Positions 13,487 through 20,608 of a DNA stretch of 34,066 bases are shown here, piece by piece (position 1 is the stretch's first letter; the number at the start of each line of letters is the position of its first letter). The notes beneath the pieces are model-generated. The model made no database searches. It was not told where the DNA came from and saw only the letters and a list, made by a program, of their open reading frames with translations. The stretch comes from a virus: the IMG/VR virus record IMGVR_UViG_3300046007_002545, positions 1 to 34,066 of that record; one strand, written 5' to 3'. Made by a program: the position numbers and the translations under genes.

Positions 13487-13750
13487 TTACTTGGTGATTG
13501 CGACGAGCCAGCCGTGCTGCTGGTACTTGTAGGCATCTTTGCGCTGCTCATATGGCAGGTGCTCTTGGCTATCCCATTCGACGCCGATCGTCCAGTCGCC
13601 AGCCTTGGCGATCTTGACGTAGCCCCTTCTCCTGCCCTTGTAGCCGTATTCGTCTTTGGTGTTGCGCTTGACGAAGAACACTGTGCCAGTAATCTGTTCA
13701 AATCGGTACAGTGCGACTCTGTCGCCTCGCTTGAATGGTGGTGTGTTCAT
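13487..13750 (-). CDS. hypothetical basic beta-barrel-like protein
   Basis: An 87-residue basic protein starting MNTPPFKRGDRVALYRFEQ. The KRGDRVALY, TGTVFFVKR and GRRRGYVKI strands and the final GWLVAI strand suit an SH3-like barrel. The leader is AAAGGACAGAACA before ATG. First gene after the promoter at 13787-13816. Function unknown; RNA or DNA contact is plausible from charge. Confidence 0.6.
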   Translation of the reverse strand: MNTPPFKRGDRVALYRFEQITGTVFFVKRNTKDEYGYKGRRRGYVKIAKAGDWTIGVEWDSQEHLPYEQRKDAYKYQQHGWLVAITK

Positions 13751-13786
13751 TGTTCTGTCCTTTCGGTTGGTTGATCTTACCCATTT

Positions 13787-13816
13787 ATCTTACCACATCA
13801 GTGTATAGGTAATCAA
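13787..13816 (-). promoter_or_regulatory. promoter, TTGATT-18-TAAGAT
   Basis: TTGATT (13811-13816) and TAAGAT (13787-13792) on the minus strand with an 18-nt spacer and the shared GTGG before the -10 box. Upstream, ACGGGCTTCTG and AGGTTG repeat the sequence found before the promoter at 2569-2598, so the whole intergenic unit was copied. A second TAAGAT lies at 13774-13779. Confidence 0.72.
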
Positions 13817-13867
13817 GCATCCATCACAACCTGGCCAGAAGCCCGTTCCGACGCGGCCTGGAAAGGG

Positions 13868-14113
13868 TCAGCCGCAGACGGTCATCGACTTGACCATCCC
13901 GACGGGGATAGCCAAAACATGGTCAACGTCGCCGTCATCAGTAAACGACTGGGCGACCACCACATGGCCGTCTTTCACACCAGGCATCAGATAGCCGACA
14001 GTGTGCACCACACACGGCACGTCTTCGATCGCGTCTGGGTTGTGCCATCCAGTGCCAACACTGTGCGCGTCATGCCACACCACATGTACGATCGTCGACA
14101 GTTCAGTCATCAT
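13868..14113 (-). CDS. conserved phage hypothetical protein
   Basis: An 81-residue protein, probably an all-beta fold: VHVVWHDAHSV, VVHTVGYLMPG, HVVVAQSFTDDGDVDHVLAIP and a final MVKSM. Proteins of this layout (WxDAxS...TVGxL...AQS...P) are, as I remember, common in actinophages and other phages; their role is not known to me. Two ATG codons in tandem start the gene. It is the last gene of the late operon before the early promoters begin. Confidence 0.65.
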   Translation of the reverse strand: MMTELSTIVHVVWHDAHSVGTGWHNPDAIEDVPCVVHTVGYLMPGVKDGHVVVAQSFTDDGDVDHVLAIPVGMVKSMTVCG

Positions 14114-14192
14114 CGTCGCTGTCTTCGTTACAAGTCGGGTACGGCTGCACGGGTACGTTGCATGGGCATGCTGGGCGACGGCTACCGATCAC
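14103..14192 (-). CDS. possible tiny Cys-rich peptide
   Basis: A 29-residue reading frame from a GTG at 14192 fills the gap between the phosphoesterase stop and the next gene and overlaps that gene's start by 11 nt. It reads RRPACPCNVPVQPYPTCNED and ends in four Asp. The CPC...C pattern and the snug fit argue for a real gene, but there is no strong ribosome site and a peptide this short could be chance. Confidence 0.33.
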   Translation of the reverse strand: MIGSRRPACPCNVPVQPYPTCNEDSDDDD

Positions 14193-14200
14193 GTGCACGA

Positions 14201-15253
14201 CTACCAGCCTTCACGGTCACGATCAGCGCAGAAAATCGGCGCTTGCAGAATGATGCCACGATGCGAAGTCACCACCGCTAACGCTTGCTGCGGCTGTTCA
14301 CATCCGAAGTTATTGATGTAGGCGTATTCATCGTACCCTTTCATCGAGCCGTTGATGATCATCGACGGCGACGGCATGTACTGATGCCAGTGACCGAGCC
14401 ACAACGTGTCGAATGACGAGCCGATCGCCAGATAGCGTTGTGCTTTCCTGGCACGCAACCGCATGATCGGTGGGTAGATACCGCCGATGCCACCACCGCC
14501 GTGCGCTTGATCACCATGCGTCAGTAGATGGCCGTGACCGTAGATAGACACTAGGCAGTCGCTCGATTCAGGTATCTGGAATGTGACACGTCGATCTGTT
14601 TTGAAGTGGCGTTCTAACATCTTGGCTAGCAACCAGTCGAAGTTGGTGCGTGCTCGCAGTTTGGCTCGTGGCTTGCGTGTGGTGCGGCCGTGGTTGCCTG
14701 CCACTGCTGCGATGTGTACCTTACCGAACTCGGTGGCTAACATATCGATCGCTGACGCGATCTGCTCAGCCCAAAACAACAGCGACCCGATCATCGTGTC
14801 CTCGTTGGTCTCGCTCAGTTCCTCGTGGATGTCACCGCTAAAGATGTCGCCGCCGAGCAGCAGCACGAAACCGTCGTACTTCAAACCTGCCAGATGTTGA
14901 CGTGCCATCTTGATCGTGTTTGCTGTCCAGGTCTTTAGCCTGATCTCGGCGATCGCCCTGTTGTAGGCGTTCAAACCGTCTACTTCCTCTGGCAGCACCA
15001 CCTCATCTAGGTGCAGATCGGACAGCATGCACACGACTGTTGCGGCCTGGGTCTTCTTACGTTCTCTGGGCAGTAACCACTGTGGCGGTTGCAGCGTGGC
15101 CGACTCTGCACGGTCGACGACATTGAGCGCGTGGTTCAGTTGCTCGTTCTGTTCGACCAGGCGACGCAGTTCGTTGTTTGCGCTGTCACGTTCACGTCGC
15201 AGTTTGATCAGTTCGCTTTGGCTTTCGACGTTGATGTCATCTGATAGGCTCAT
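14201..15253 (-). CDS. metallophosphoesterase with N-terminal coiled coil
   Basis: A 350-residue calcineurin-like phosphoesterase. The ATG at 15253 is preferred because GAGGGGG stands just upstream; a longer form would overlap the previous gene more. Residues 10-50 are a charged coiled coil. Metal-binding motifs follow in the right order: SDLHL (D79, H81), GGDIFSGD (D136), GNHGR (N187, H188), THGD (H246) and GHWHQ (H288, H290). The enzyme would cut phosphodiester or phosphomonoester bonds; in phages, relatives are usually called DNA repair or RNA-processing enzymes without proof. Its place directly after the lysis genes is unusual for a replication enzyme. Family sure, substrate unknown. Confidence 0.88.
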   Translation of the reverse strand: MSLSDDINVESQSELIKLRRERDSANNELRRLVEQNEQLNHALNVVDRAESATLQPPQWLLPRERKKTQAATVVCMLSDLHLDEVVLPEEVDGLNAYNRAIAEIRLKTWTANTIKMARQHLAGLKYDGFVLLLGGDIFSGDIHEELSETNEDTMIGSLLFWAEQIASAIDMLATEFGKVHIAAVAGNHGRTTRKPRAKLRARTNFDWLLAKMLERHFKTDRRVTFQIPESSDCLVSIYGHGHLLTHGDQAHGGGGIGGIYPPIMRLRARKAQRYLAIGSSFDTLWLGHWHQYMPSPSMIINGSMKGYDEYAYINNFGCEQPQQALAVVTSHRGIILQAPIFCADRDREGW

Positions 15254-15470
15254 ACTCGCCCCCTCGGTATCGGCTGATGTGGGTACTGCTGATCGAAAAC
15301 CCACGGTTACGCAAAGCCCTGACGATATAGATGGCTGGTGTGTCTCCGTTGAGCGCTTCCATCAAGTCTACACGATCTTGCTCGTTCAACTCGGTGTATA
15401 TCTCTTGCAGCCGCGAAGTGCGACCGCCTACCTTCTTTGTTTGTGCGTTGATCTCGTCACGCAGCCCCAT
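15237..15470 (-). CDS. hypothetical small protein, possible HTH
   Basis: A 77-residue protein: a helical first half (IYTELNEQDRVDLMEAL) and a second half, IYIVRALRNRGFSISSTHISRYRGG, that resembles a helix-turn-helix with a recognition helix near SSTHISRYR. It overlaps the phosphoesterase start by 17 nt. It could be a small DNA-binding partner of that enzyme or a late regulator; this is only pattern-based. Confidence 0.55.
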   Translation of the reverse strand: MGLRDEINAQTKKVGGRTSRLQEIYTELNEQDRVDLMEALNGDTPAIYIVRALRNRGFSISSTHISRYRGGEYEPIR

Positions 15471-15484
15471 GTACGCCCCCAGTT

Positions 15485-15703
15485 CTAGTGTGTGTGGTTG
15501 TCGATCTTGTGTTCGACTTGTGTGATCTTATCTTCGACTCGGTCGACGTTGTCGTCTAGTTTGTCGATCTTGCGGCCGATGATGCGGATGAGCGCCATCA
15601 CGCTCGCGTGGTCGGCTGCGTTCTCTTTCCTAGCGCGTTGCAGCAACGCCACCACAACAGCACCGAGCGCTGTGATGAATGCCGCGACGACTGTGGTGTC
15701 CAC
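15485..15703 (-). CDS. membrane-anchored coiled-coil protein, possible lysis accessory
   Basis: A 72-residue protein from a GTG at 15703. One N-terminal transmembrane helix (about 4-21) is followed by a long amphipathic helix with heptads of Ile, Leu and Val (IIGRKIDKLDDNVDRVEDKI). It starts within the endolysin stop codon (TAGTG). Small proteins of this design next to endolysins often act as holin partners, antiholins or membrane organisers. Exact role not known. Confidence 0.62.
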   Translation of the reverse strand: MDTTVVAAFITALGAVVVALLQRARKENAADHASVMALIRIIGRKIDKLDDNVDRVEDKITQVEHKIDNHTH

Positions 15704-16185
15704 TATCCACCGAAGACTTTTTTGAATGCTGCGTCTACGGCGGCTGGGTTGTCGGCCATCGCTGGCGACAGTTCGACGTGCAACCAGTCGCCACCAGGCG
15801 CGCCGCTCACGGTCGGCTTATCGTACTTCTGCCACGCTGCGCGATCGCAACGCCATGCACGGCCGTGCGGCTGTGGGAAATAGTCGATGATCATCTCGAT
15901 ACCGAACGTGTCGGCGTTCTCGGCCAGGATTTTGCACCATTCCATGGCGTGCTTGCGGCCGTCTGTTTTCCCTTTGCTGCCCATCTTGCGGTAGGACAAG
16001 TCGACCGCTCGACCTGTGGCGTGCACGCTGAGGCTTTCCTTGCCTTTCATGTTGCGGATGCCCCAGTCGCCGTTGTTCCACAGTGCGCTCTCCGAGAGCA
16101 TGATGACGCGATCGATGAACGCCTTCATTCCTGGCCTGACGCGCTGTGCAGCGCCGTCTTTGTTGCCCGTGTATGGGCGGCTCAT
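15703..16185 (-). CDS. endolysin, M15-family zinc peptidase
   Basis: A 160-residue single-domain endolysin. The zinc site of VanY/M15 peptidases is visible: SVHATGRAVDLS with H55 and D62, and DWLHVEL with the third ligand H136 and catalytic Glu E138 two residues later reading as W-x-H-x-E. It should cut peptide bonds of peptidoglycan stem peptides. There is no signal peptide and no cell-wall-binding domain, so it needs a holin; two holin candidates lie directly upstream and overlap it by 4 nt. Confidence 0.85.
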   Translation of the reverse strand: MSRPYTGNKDGAAQRVRPGMKAFIDRVIMLSESALWNNGDWGIRNMKGKESLSVHATGRAVDLSYRKMGSKGKTDGRKHAMEWCKILAENADTFGIEMIIDYFPQPHGRAWRCDRAAWQKYDKPTVSGAPGGDWLHVELSPAMADNPAAVDAAFKKVFGG

Positions 16186-16457
16186 CGGGCTGCCGCTTTC
16201 TTCGCTGCTTTCTTAGCGCGTGACTTTTGCACGGATGAGCCGCCGAATGCGATATCGATCTCTTCCTTGGTGAGTTCACCGTCGAGCGACGCACGGGCGA
16301 GACGTTCGACCACCGATGCGACGGCGGCGAAACCAGCCAACGCTGCGGCCTTCCACATCGGGATGTCACCGATGACGCTTGCACCTGTGATGATTCCGAG
16401 TGCGCTCGTTAGGAACAGCGCCACGATACGTTGCACGATCTCTTGTGCTTTGTGCAT
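16182..16457 (-). CDS. holin, r1t-like
   Basis: A 91-residue protein with two hydrophobic helices (about 10-29 and 34-50), a Gly/Pro turn between them (GDIPMW) and a very basic Ala/Lys C-terminus (RAKKAAKKAAAR). This is the layout of r1t-type holins, which form holes in the inner membrane and let the endolysin out. A polar section with EIDIAFGG lies before the tail. It is coupled to the endolysin by an ATGA overlap and comes 1 nt after another small membrane protein gene. Confidence 0.75.
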   Translation of the reverse strand: MHKAQEIVQRIVALFLTSALGIITGASVIGDIPMWKAAALAGFAAVASVVERLARASLDGELTKEEIDIAFGGSSVQKSRAKKAAKKAAAR

Positions 16458-16458
16458 G

Positions 16459-16620
16459 TCAGTCCTCTTGCGATAAGTAGGTGAACAACCAGTGTATCAC
16501 GATGGTGGTGGCGGCTGTGAACAATGCCGCTGTCCTGGTCGCACCGCTCAACGTGATAAGAATGAACACGACGCCTGCCCAAGTCCACGCGTTATCACGC
16601 AGATACTCGAACAGTTTCAT
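16459..16620 (-). CDS. second small holin-like membrane protein
   Basis: A 53-residue protein beginning MKLFEYLRDNAWTW. Two short hydrophobic segments (about 15-25 and 31-46) are joined by SGATRT; the C-terminus is acidic. It overlaps the stop codon of the upstream PA14-like gene by 4 nt and ends 1 nt before the r1t-like holin start. Pairs of small membrane proteins in this position are often holin and antiholin, which would suit here. Confidence 0.65.
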   Translation of the reverse strand: MKLFEYLRDNAWTWAGVVFILITLSGATRTAALFTAATTIVIHWLFTYLSQED

Positions 16621-17960
16621 CTCATTCTCCTCGTTGGTGCGGCTACGGCAGACAGTGTAGCAGCGGCCGCCACCAGTGTACGTCGCACAGATACTGGAAC
16701 GGTAGAACCGACTGGCACGTAACTGTCGAACTTGCCACTGTACACGTTGATCTCTTGTTCAAACGCTTGACGCACTTCGGTCGGCGCTTCTTGCACAGCC
16801 TCGACCAGTGCGATCGCTTGGCTGTCGGTCAGTTCTGAAGTGTCGATAGCGTCGAACACCTGCTCGGCTTGTTGTTCGCTGATCGTGGCAAGAACCGCTG
16901 CACTGGTGACGACGGTGAGCGCTTGCTCTTGCGTGATCGGCGTGTCTTGCTCTAACGCAGCGACGACGTCGTTCGCTGTTTCAGTCTCTTCGATCAGTTG
17001 TTGCGGTTCGATCTCGACGATCGTTGTGGTCGTGGTCTCGATCGGTTCGTCGACTGGTAGACTGGTCACCGATGTTGTGGTTTCAGTTGTTGTTTCTGGT
17101 TCTGGCTGCGGTTGTTCTTCCTGTGGCGATTCTGACGGCTCGGTCGTCACGGGTTCAGGGTCTGTTGATGTTGGTGGAACTTCCACTACTAGCGTGGATG
17201 ACGTGGCTGGTGGCAACGTACCAGCGCTAGGCGGCTGAACGTAGACAGTCGTGGTTGTGGTCGTGGTTGTGGTCGTTGTTGACGTTGTGGTGGTTTCTGG
17301 CTCAGACGTCGACGTACTCGCCTGAATACTGCTGGTCGTTGCTTCCTGAAGCGTCGTAGTAGTGACTTCCGTGACAGGCACAGTCTCGATCGGGGCAGTA
17401 GTAGTAGTGGTCGTCGTCGGTGTTGTGTACTCCGTTGTAAATGCCCATGTCGGTACGATCTCCCAGTCTGCAGCGTCGTTGCCTAACTGCCAGAAAAGCA
17501 TAGCGCACGTGCCGCCACCGTTCTCGTACACCCATGCGTCGAGCGGCGCTGCACCGTCAAGTTCTACGCGATCGCTGTAAGTGATGCTGCAACCTTGATC
17601 TTGCCAACTACCGAACTGGTGGCCACCGATATCAACCCAGCCGCCGTCGTCTGACGCGATCGCAAACCGCACCGACGTGACACCACTGGGCAGTTCGATC
17701 TGTCCTGTGTAGTGCACCATGAATGAATCCCAACCGCAGTCGCCCAGGTGATTCTGCTCGTAATCCCAAGTCCAATTGATGTTCGGGTAGATGGTCTCGC
17801 CGCACACCGTGTACAGATCGTCGCTGCGTGTTGGTGGTGTCTCGTCGACGTGGTAACCAACTGCGCGCAACCCCGATACGGCTTCTGCGTTGACTTGGCT
17901 ATTAGATAGCGCAAAAAACAACAACGGTGTGAGCACTGCCCAACGTGCAGCGCGCGTCAC
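16617..17960 (-). CDS. secreted PA14-like protein with Thr-rich stalk
   Basis: A 447-residue protein with five parts. A signal peptide covers residues 1-25 (basic start, hydrophobic LTPLLFFAL, cleavage near VNA). Residues 30-175 look like a PA14 carbohydrate-binding domain, with IASDDGGWVDIGGHQFGSW as its core and six Cys. Residues about 176-330 are a Thr/Ser/Pro/Glu-rich stalk with runs of Thr. Residues about 332-400 are helical. The C-terminus has VPVGSTVPVSVRRTLV, an Ala-rich hydrophobic stretch and a basic end (RRMR). This design resembles a host surface protein. It sits between tail fibre and holin genes and overlaps both neighbours by 4 nt. It may be a tail-linked adhesin or be displayed by the infected cell; the signal peptide favours export. 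Confidence 0.7.
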   Translation of the reverse strand: MTRAARWAVLTPLLFFALSNSQVNAEAVSGLRAVGYHVDETPPTRSDDLYTVCGETIYPNINWTWDYEQNHLGDCGWDSFMVHYTGQIELPSGVTSVRFAIASDDGGWVDIGGHQFGSWQDQGCSITYSDRVELDGAAPLDAWVYENGGGTCAMLFWQLGNDAADWEIVPTWAFTTEYTTPTTTTTTTAPIETVPVTEVTTTTLQEATTSSIQASTSTSEPETTTTSTTTTTTTTTTTVYVQPPSAGTLPPATSSTLVVEVPPTSTDPEPVTTEPSESPQEEQPQPEPETTTETTTSVTSLPVDEPIETTTTTIVEIEPQQLIEETETANDVVAALEQDTPITQEQALTVVTSAAVLATISEQQAEQVFDAIDTSELTDSQAIALVEAVQEAPTEVRQAFEQEINVYSGKFDSYVPVGSTVPVSVRRTLVAAAATLSAVAAPTRRMR

Positions 17961-18187
17961 TCGATGTCGGTTAGCGGTTCTGCAGGCAACACTGGTGGGA
18001 TGAAGTCATCTGTCTCTTCAATGTACGCGAATCCGATGCCAGCGTAAGTTTTGCCTGGTGTATCAAAGAACGTCTCGACCCAGCGACCAGGGTAGCGGTC
18101 TGGGTTTTCTTCCATGAACTCTGCTGTGACGACAGAGACGTGAGTGACGATGCCGTTTCCATCTAGTTGTGCGAAGTATTGACTCAT
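17957..18187 (-). CDS. conserved tail-region hypothetical protein
   Basis: A 76-residue acidic protein starting MSQYFAQLDGNGIV. The ATG at 18187 is preferred to one four codons upstream because GGAG lies six bases before it and it forms an ATGA overlap with the fibre gene. It contains THVSVVTAEFMEENPDRY, W-V-E-T and a GKTYAGIGFAY strand. I recall closely similar small proteins near the tail fibres of cyanophages and other aquatic phages, without a proven role; a fibre chaperone or virion part is likely. The C-terminus overlaps the PA14-like gene. Confidence 0.68.
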   Translation of the reverse strand: MSQYFAQLDGNGIVTHVSVVTAEFMEENPDRYPGRWVETFFDTPGKTYAGIGFAYIEETDDFIPPVLPAEPLTDIE

Positions 18188-19065
18188 GACCAACTCCATG
18201 TGATAGTGCCTGAACTGTTGAATGTATAGATTCGGTGCGTCGACGTGGTGCTAACTGTCGGGCTGCCCGTTGTTGTAGCGGTTGGCGCGCCTATGGCAGT
18301 GCGCAAAATAACTACACCTGAACCACCAGCGCCGCCACTGCCACCAGCAGCAGAGCCGCCACCACCGCCACCACCACCAGTGTTTGCAGTTCCTGCAGGT
18401 GCAGTCACACTCCCCGACGTCGCGCCTGCTGCACCACCGCCAGAGCCACCAGTGCTAACACCTTCTCCACCACCACCACCACCACGGAACGTAGCAGTTC
18501 CAGTGATCGACGACTGGATACCGTTGCCACCGTTGATAGTCGTCGTCGTAGCACCAGCACCACCACCACCACCAGCAGTGCCAAGACCAGCACCATACGA
18601 GTCTGCACCCTTTGTTCCCTGTGTGGTTGGTTGGATTACAACTGAAGTGGCAGCGCCACCAGTGCGTGGGCTGCTATCTCCACGACCAGACGAACCACCA
18701 CCTGAACCACCAGCGAGACCGTTGCCTGCTGTCGTTCCACCACCACCACCACCGAGAGCGGTTATCGGCCCAAACACGCTATTAGAACCGTTCGCGGTAG
18801 CAGCGCCACCAGCGCCGACAGTGACAGTGTAAGCAGTGCCAGAGACTGGTACTAGGCGAAGTTCAGCCGTTACACCACCACCGCTAAGTTCACCTTGAAC
18901 TGATGATCGATAGCCGCCAGCACCACCACCACCACCACCAGATATGCCGTTGCCACCTGTGCCGCCTCCGCCACCACCAGCAACAACCACGTACTCGACC
19001 AACGGTGGTGTCGTGACTGGCACTTGCTGAATGTACGTACCGCTGATGTAACCGCCTGGCCTCAT
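18184..19065 (-). CDS. glycine-rich tail tip/fibre protein 1
   Basis: A 293-residue protein. The ATG at 19065 is chosen for its ATGA overlap with the previous gene; an ATG five codons earlier is possible. After a short start (RPGGYISGTYIQQVPV) it reads VEYVVVAGGGGGG, followed by many Gly runs of 3-8 residues divided by Ser/Thr/Ala stretches, and ends with a beta segment (IYTFNSSGTITW). Gly-rich repeats of this sort form polyglycine-II bundles in phage adhesins such as T-even gp38, with loops that touch the receptor. It is a paralogue of the next upstream gene. Likely receptor-binding. Confidence 0.78.
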   Translation of the reverse strand: MRPGGYISGTYIQQVPVTTPPLVEYVVVAGGGGGGTGGNGISGGGGGGAGGYRSSVQGELSGGGVTAELRLVPVSGTAYTVTVGAGGAATANGSNSVFGPITALGGGGGGTTAGNGLAGGSGGGSSGRGDSSPRTGGAATSVVIQPTTQGTKGADSYGAGLGTAGGGGGAGATTTTINGGNGIQSSITGTATFRGGGGGGEGVSTGGSGGGAAGATSGSVTAPAGTANTGGGGGGGGSAAGGSGGAGGSGVVILRTAIGAPTATTTGSPTVSTTSTHRIYTFNSSGTITWSWS

Positions 19066-19952
19066 GCGTTCACCGCCCATCGAACATAAACAATGCCAGA
19101 ACCGCCAGAACCGCCGCCGTTGCCAGCGCCACCGCGCATACCAGCACCACCACCACCGCCAGAGTTCGCAGTTCCTGACTGTGCAGCGACAGACGTACCG
19201 CCGCCGTTGCCACCACCGCCAACACCACCAGTGCCACCAGTGCCAGCAGCGTAACGAGAACCCCCACCACCGCCACCACCTTTATAGGTTGTGCCAGCAG
19301 ACTGACCGAGCCACGCAGATACGTCTTTGCCTGCACCACCAGCAGCACCGTTGTTGCCAGAGTCACCGTTGCTGCCTGCCGCACCAGCACCGCCACCACC
19401 ACCACCAGGCGTCTGCGATGAAGCGACAGCAGTGCCACCAGCGAAACCTTGTCCAGAAGTACCAGCGGATGACCCAGCGTTGCCGCCAGACCCACCACCA
19501 GAGCCACCGATAGACCCTTTGCTGTCAGCACCACCCTGCCCACCACCGATACCGTACGCGAATGTTCCGACAGATGACGCGACGCCATTGTTCATATAGT
19601 TGCCGCACGCACTGCTACCAGCGCCACCAGCGCCAACGGTGACAGCGTGTGTGCCAGCAGGTAGATAGATAGTCGTCTGCAAAACGCCGCCGCCGCCGCC
19701 ACCACCGCCGCCGCCGTCACCTGCACAACCAAAACCACCGCCAGCACCGCCGCCACCAACAAGACAGAGATCGAACAGACCGCCAGTTGTAACAGTGAGC
19801 GTGCCGTCTGAGTTGAAGTAGACGCCGTTATATGTGATGCCAGCGGTCGTGAATGCGCTGATAGAACCTGTGCCGCCTGACGCCCAGCCGTAGCGAGTCA
19901 ACGACTGACTCGACAGTGAACTGACGTAACCCAGTGTGCGGCGTGCGGTCAT
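19062..19952 (-). CDS. glycine-rich tail tip/fibre protein 2
   Basis: A 296-residue protein with the same design as its neighbour. A 45-residue N-terminal part (about LSSQSLTRYGWASGG) is probably the virion attachment. ITYNGVYFNSDGTLTVTTGG and LFDLCLVGGGG follow, then Gly-rich repeats including runs of 9 Gly, and a closing SGIVYVRWAV. In the DNA the repeats are written with mixed Gly codons, not a simple microsatellite, so selection keeps the protein pattern. Probably part of the host-recognition tip. Stop and next start overlap (ATGA). Confidence 0.76.
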   Translation of the reverse strand: MTARRTLGYVSSLSSQSLTRYGWASGGTGSISAFTTAGITYNGVYFNSDGTLTVTTGGLFDLCLVGGGGAGGGFGCAGDGGGGGGGGGGVLQTTIYLPAGTHAVTVGAGGAGSSACGNYMNNGVASSVGTFAYGIGGGQGGADSKGSIGGSGGGSGGNAGSSAGTSGQGFAGGTAVASSQTPGGGGGGAGAAGSNGDSGNNGAAGGAGKDVSAWLGQSAGTTYKGGGGGGGSRYAAGTGGTGGVGGGGNGGGTSVAAQSGTANSGGGGGAGMRGGAGNGGGSGGSGIVYVRWAVNA

Positions 19953-19955
19953 CGC

Positions 19956-20318
19956 TTACGCCGTGATCTGGTTGACAAACCCGTGGACAGTGATCACGTT
20001 CGCAGTCGCAGCAAAAGCGCGAACAACCAACGCAGTCGCGTTACCCTTGATCAGCAACCCAGGCGCTACACACACCAAACCAGCCTCAGGCTGAACAGTC
20101 ACCTCGATCAGATCATCTGGTGACGTCGTGCCACCCCACTCGATCGTCAACTTCACTGCTGACGTGTCGGTGTTCTGCGCGTAAAGCCAAACCTCGTCAT
20201 AAGTCGTTGCCGTCGTCGACCCCGTGTGGATGGTCGTGCCAGCCGTTGCTGTTGCAGCGACTTTGATGGCGCGACCGTCTGTTGACGCGCTCAGTTTCTG
20301 CTTGGTGTATGTTGCCAT
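19956..20318 (-). CDS. tail-region structural protein, unknown
   Basis: A 120-residue beta-rich protein (TGRAIKVAATATAGTT-like strands; DEVWLYAQNTDTSAVKLTIEWGG; VTVQPEAGLVCVAPGLLI). The alternation of strands suggests a jelly-roll or Ig-like virion domain. A strong TTAGGAGATCG leader precedes the ATG. It lies between a short tip protein gene and the glycine-rich fibre genes. I infer a minor tail or decoration protein. Confidence 0.62.
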   Translation of the reverse strand: MATYTKQKLSASTDGRAIKVAATATAGTTIHTGSTTATTYDEVWLYAQNTDTSAVKLTIEWGGTTSPDDLIEVTVQPEAGLVCVAPGLLIKGNATALVVRAFAATANVITVHGFVNQITA

Positions 20319-20327
20319 GTCGATCTC

Positions 20328-20594
20328 CTAACTGAAAACCTGAACCTGAAGAATGTCCGCGCCGCCAGACGACTGCACCCAGGCAGAACCGTTGTAGACC
20401 CACAGCGTCAATGTGTCGGTGGTGAATGCGAACATACCAGTGGCGAGCGTCGGCTCTCCAATACCACCGAACGCTGCATCGCGATCAGCGACAGACGCGA
20501 ACCGCATGATGGTTTGATCCATCAAGTAGGTGTTCACCTGCGCAGCGGTAAGAACACTTCCCGATGTGAACAGTTTAGCGCCAGCGCCAGCCAT
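20328..20594 (-). CDS. minor tail protein, short
   Basis: An 88-residue protein. The start, AKLFTSGSVLTAAQVNTYLMDQ, followed by IMRFASVADRDAAFGG and a Trp-containing end with LTLWVYNGSAWVQ, is a pattern I know from the N-termini of tail fibre or tip proteins of actinophages. Here it stands alone and may attach a fibre to the hub. No strong ribosome site is visible at the ATG. Confidence 0.65.
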   Translation of the reverse strand: MAGAGAKLFTSGSVLTAAQVNTYLMDQTIMRFASVADRDAAFGGIGEPTLATGMFAFTTDTLTLWVYNGSAWVQSSGGADILQVQVFS

Positions 20595-20608
20595 ATGATC
20601 AGTCTACA

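Noticed and set aside
15679-16476. 265-codon plus-strand frame opposite the endolysin and holin
   Set aside because: It lies fully over well-recognised minus-strand genes, has no family-like sequence and no promoter on that strand.
17000-17420. Repeated GTGGTTGTGGTC-like DNA as possible CRISPR or satellite
   Set aside because: No regular repeat-spacer layout; it encodes the Thr-rich stalk of the PA14-like protein.
18245-19599. Long plus-strand frames rich in Pro and Ala or Gln/His opposite the glycine-rich genes
   Set aside because: They are mirror readings of Gly codons (GGN read as NCC). No ribosome sites, no plus-strand neighbours, and low-complexity content only.
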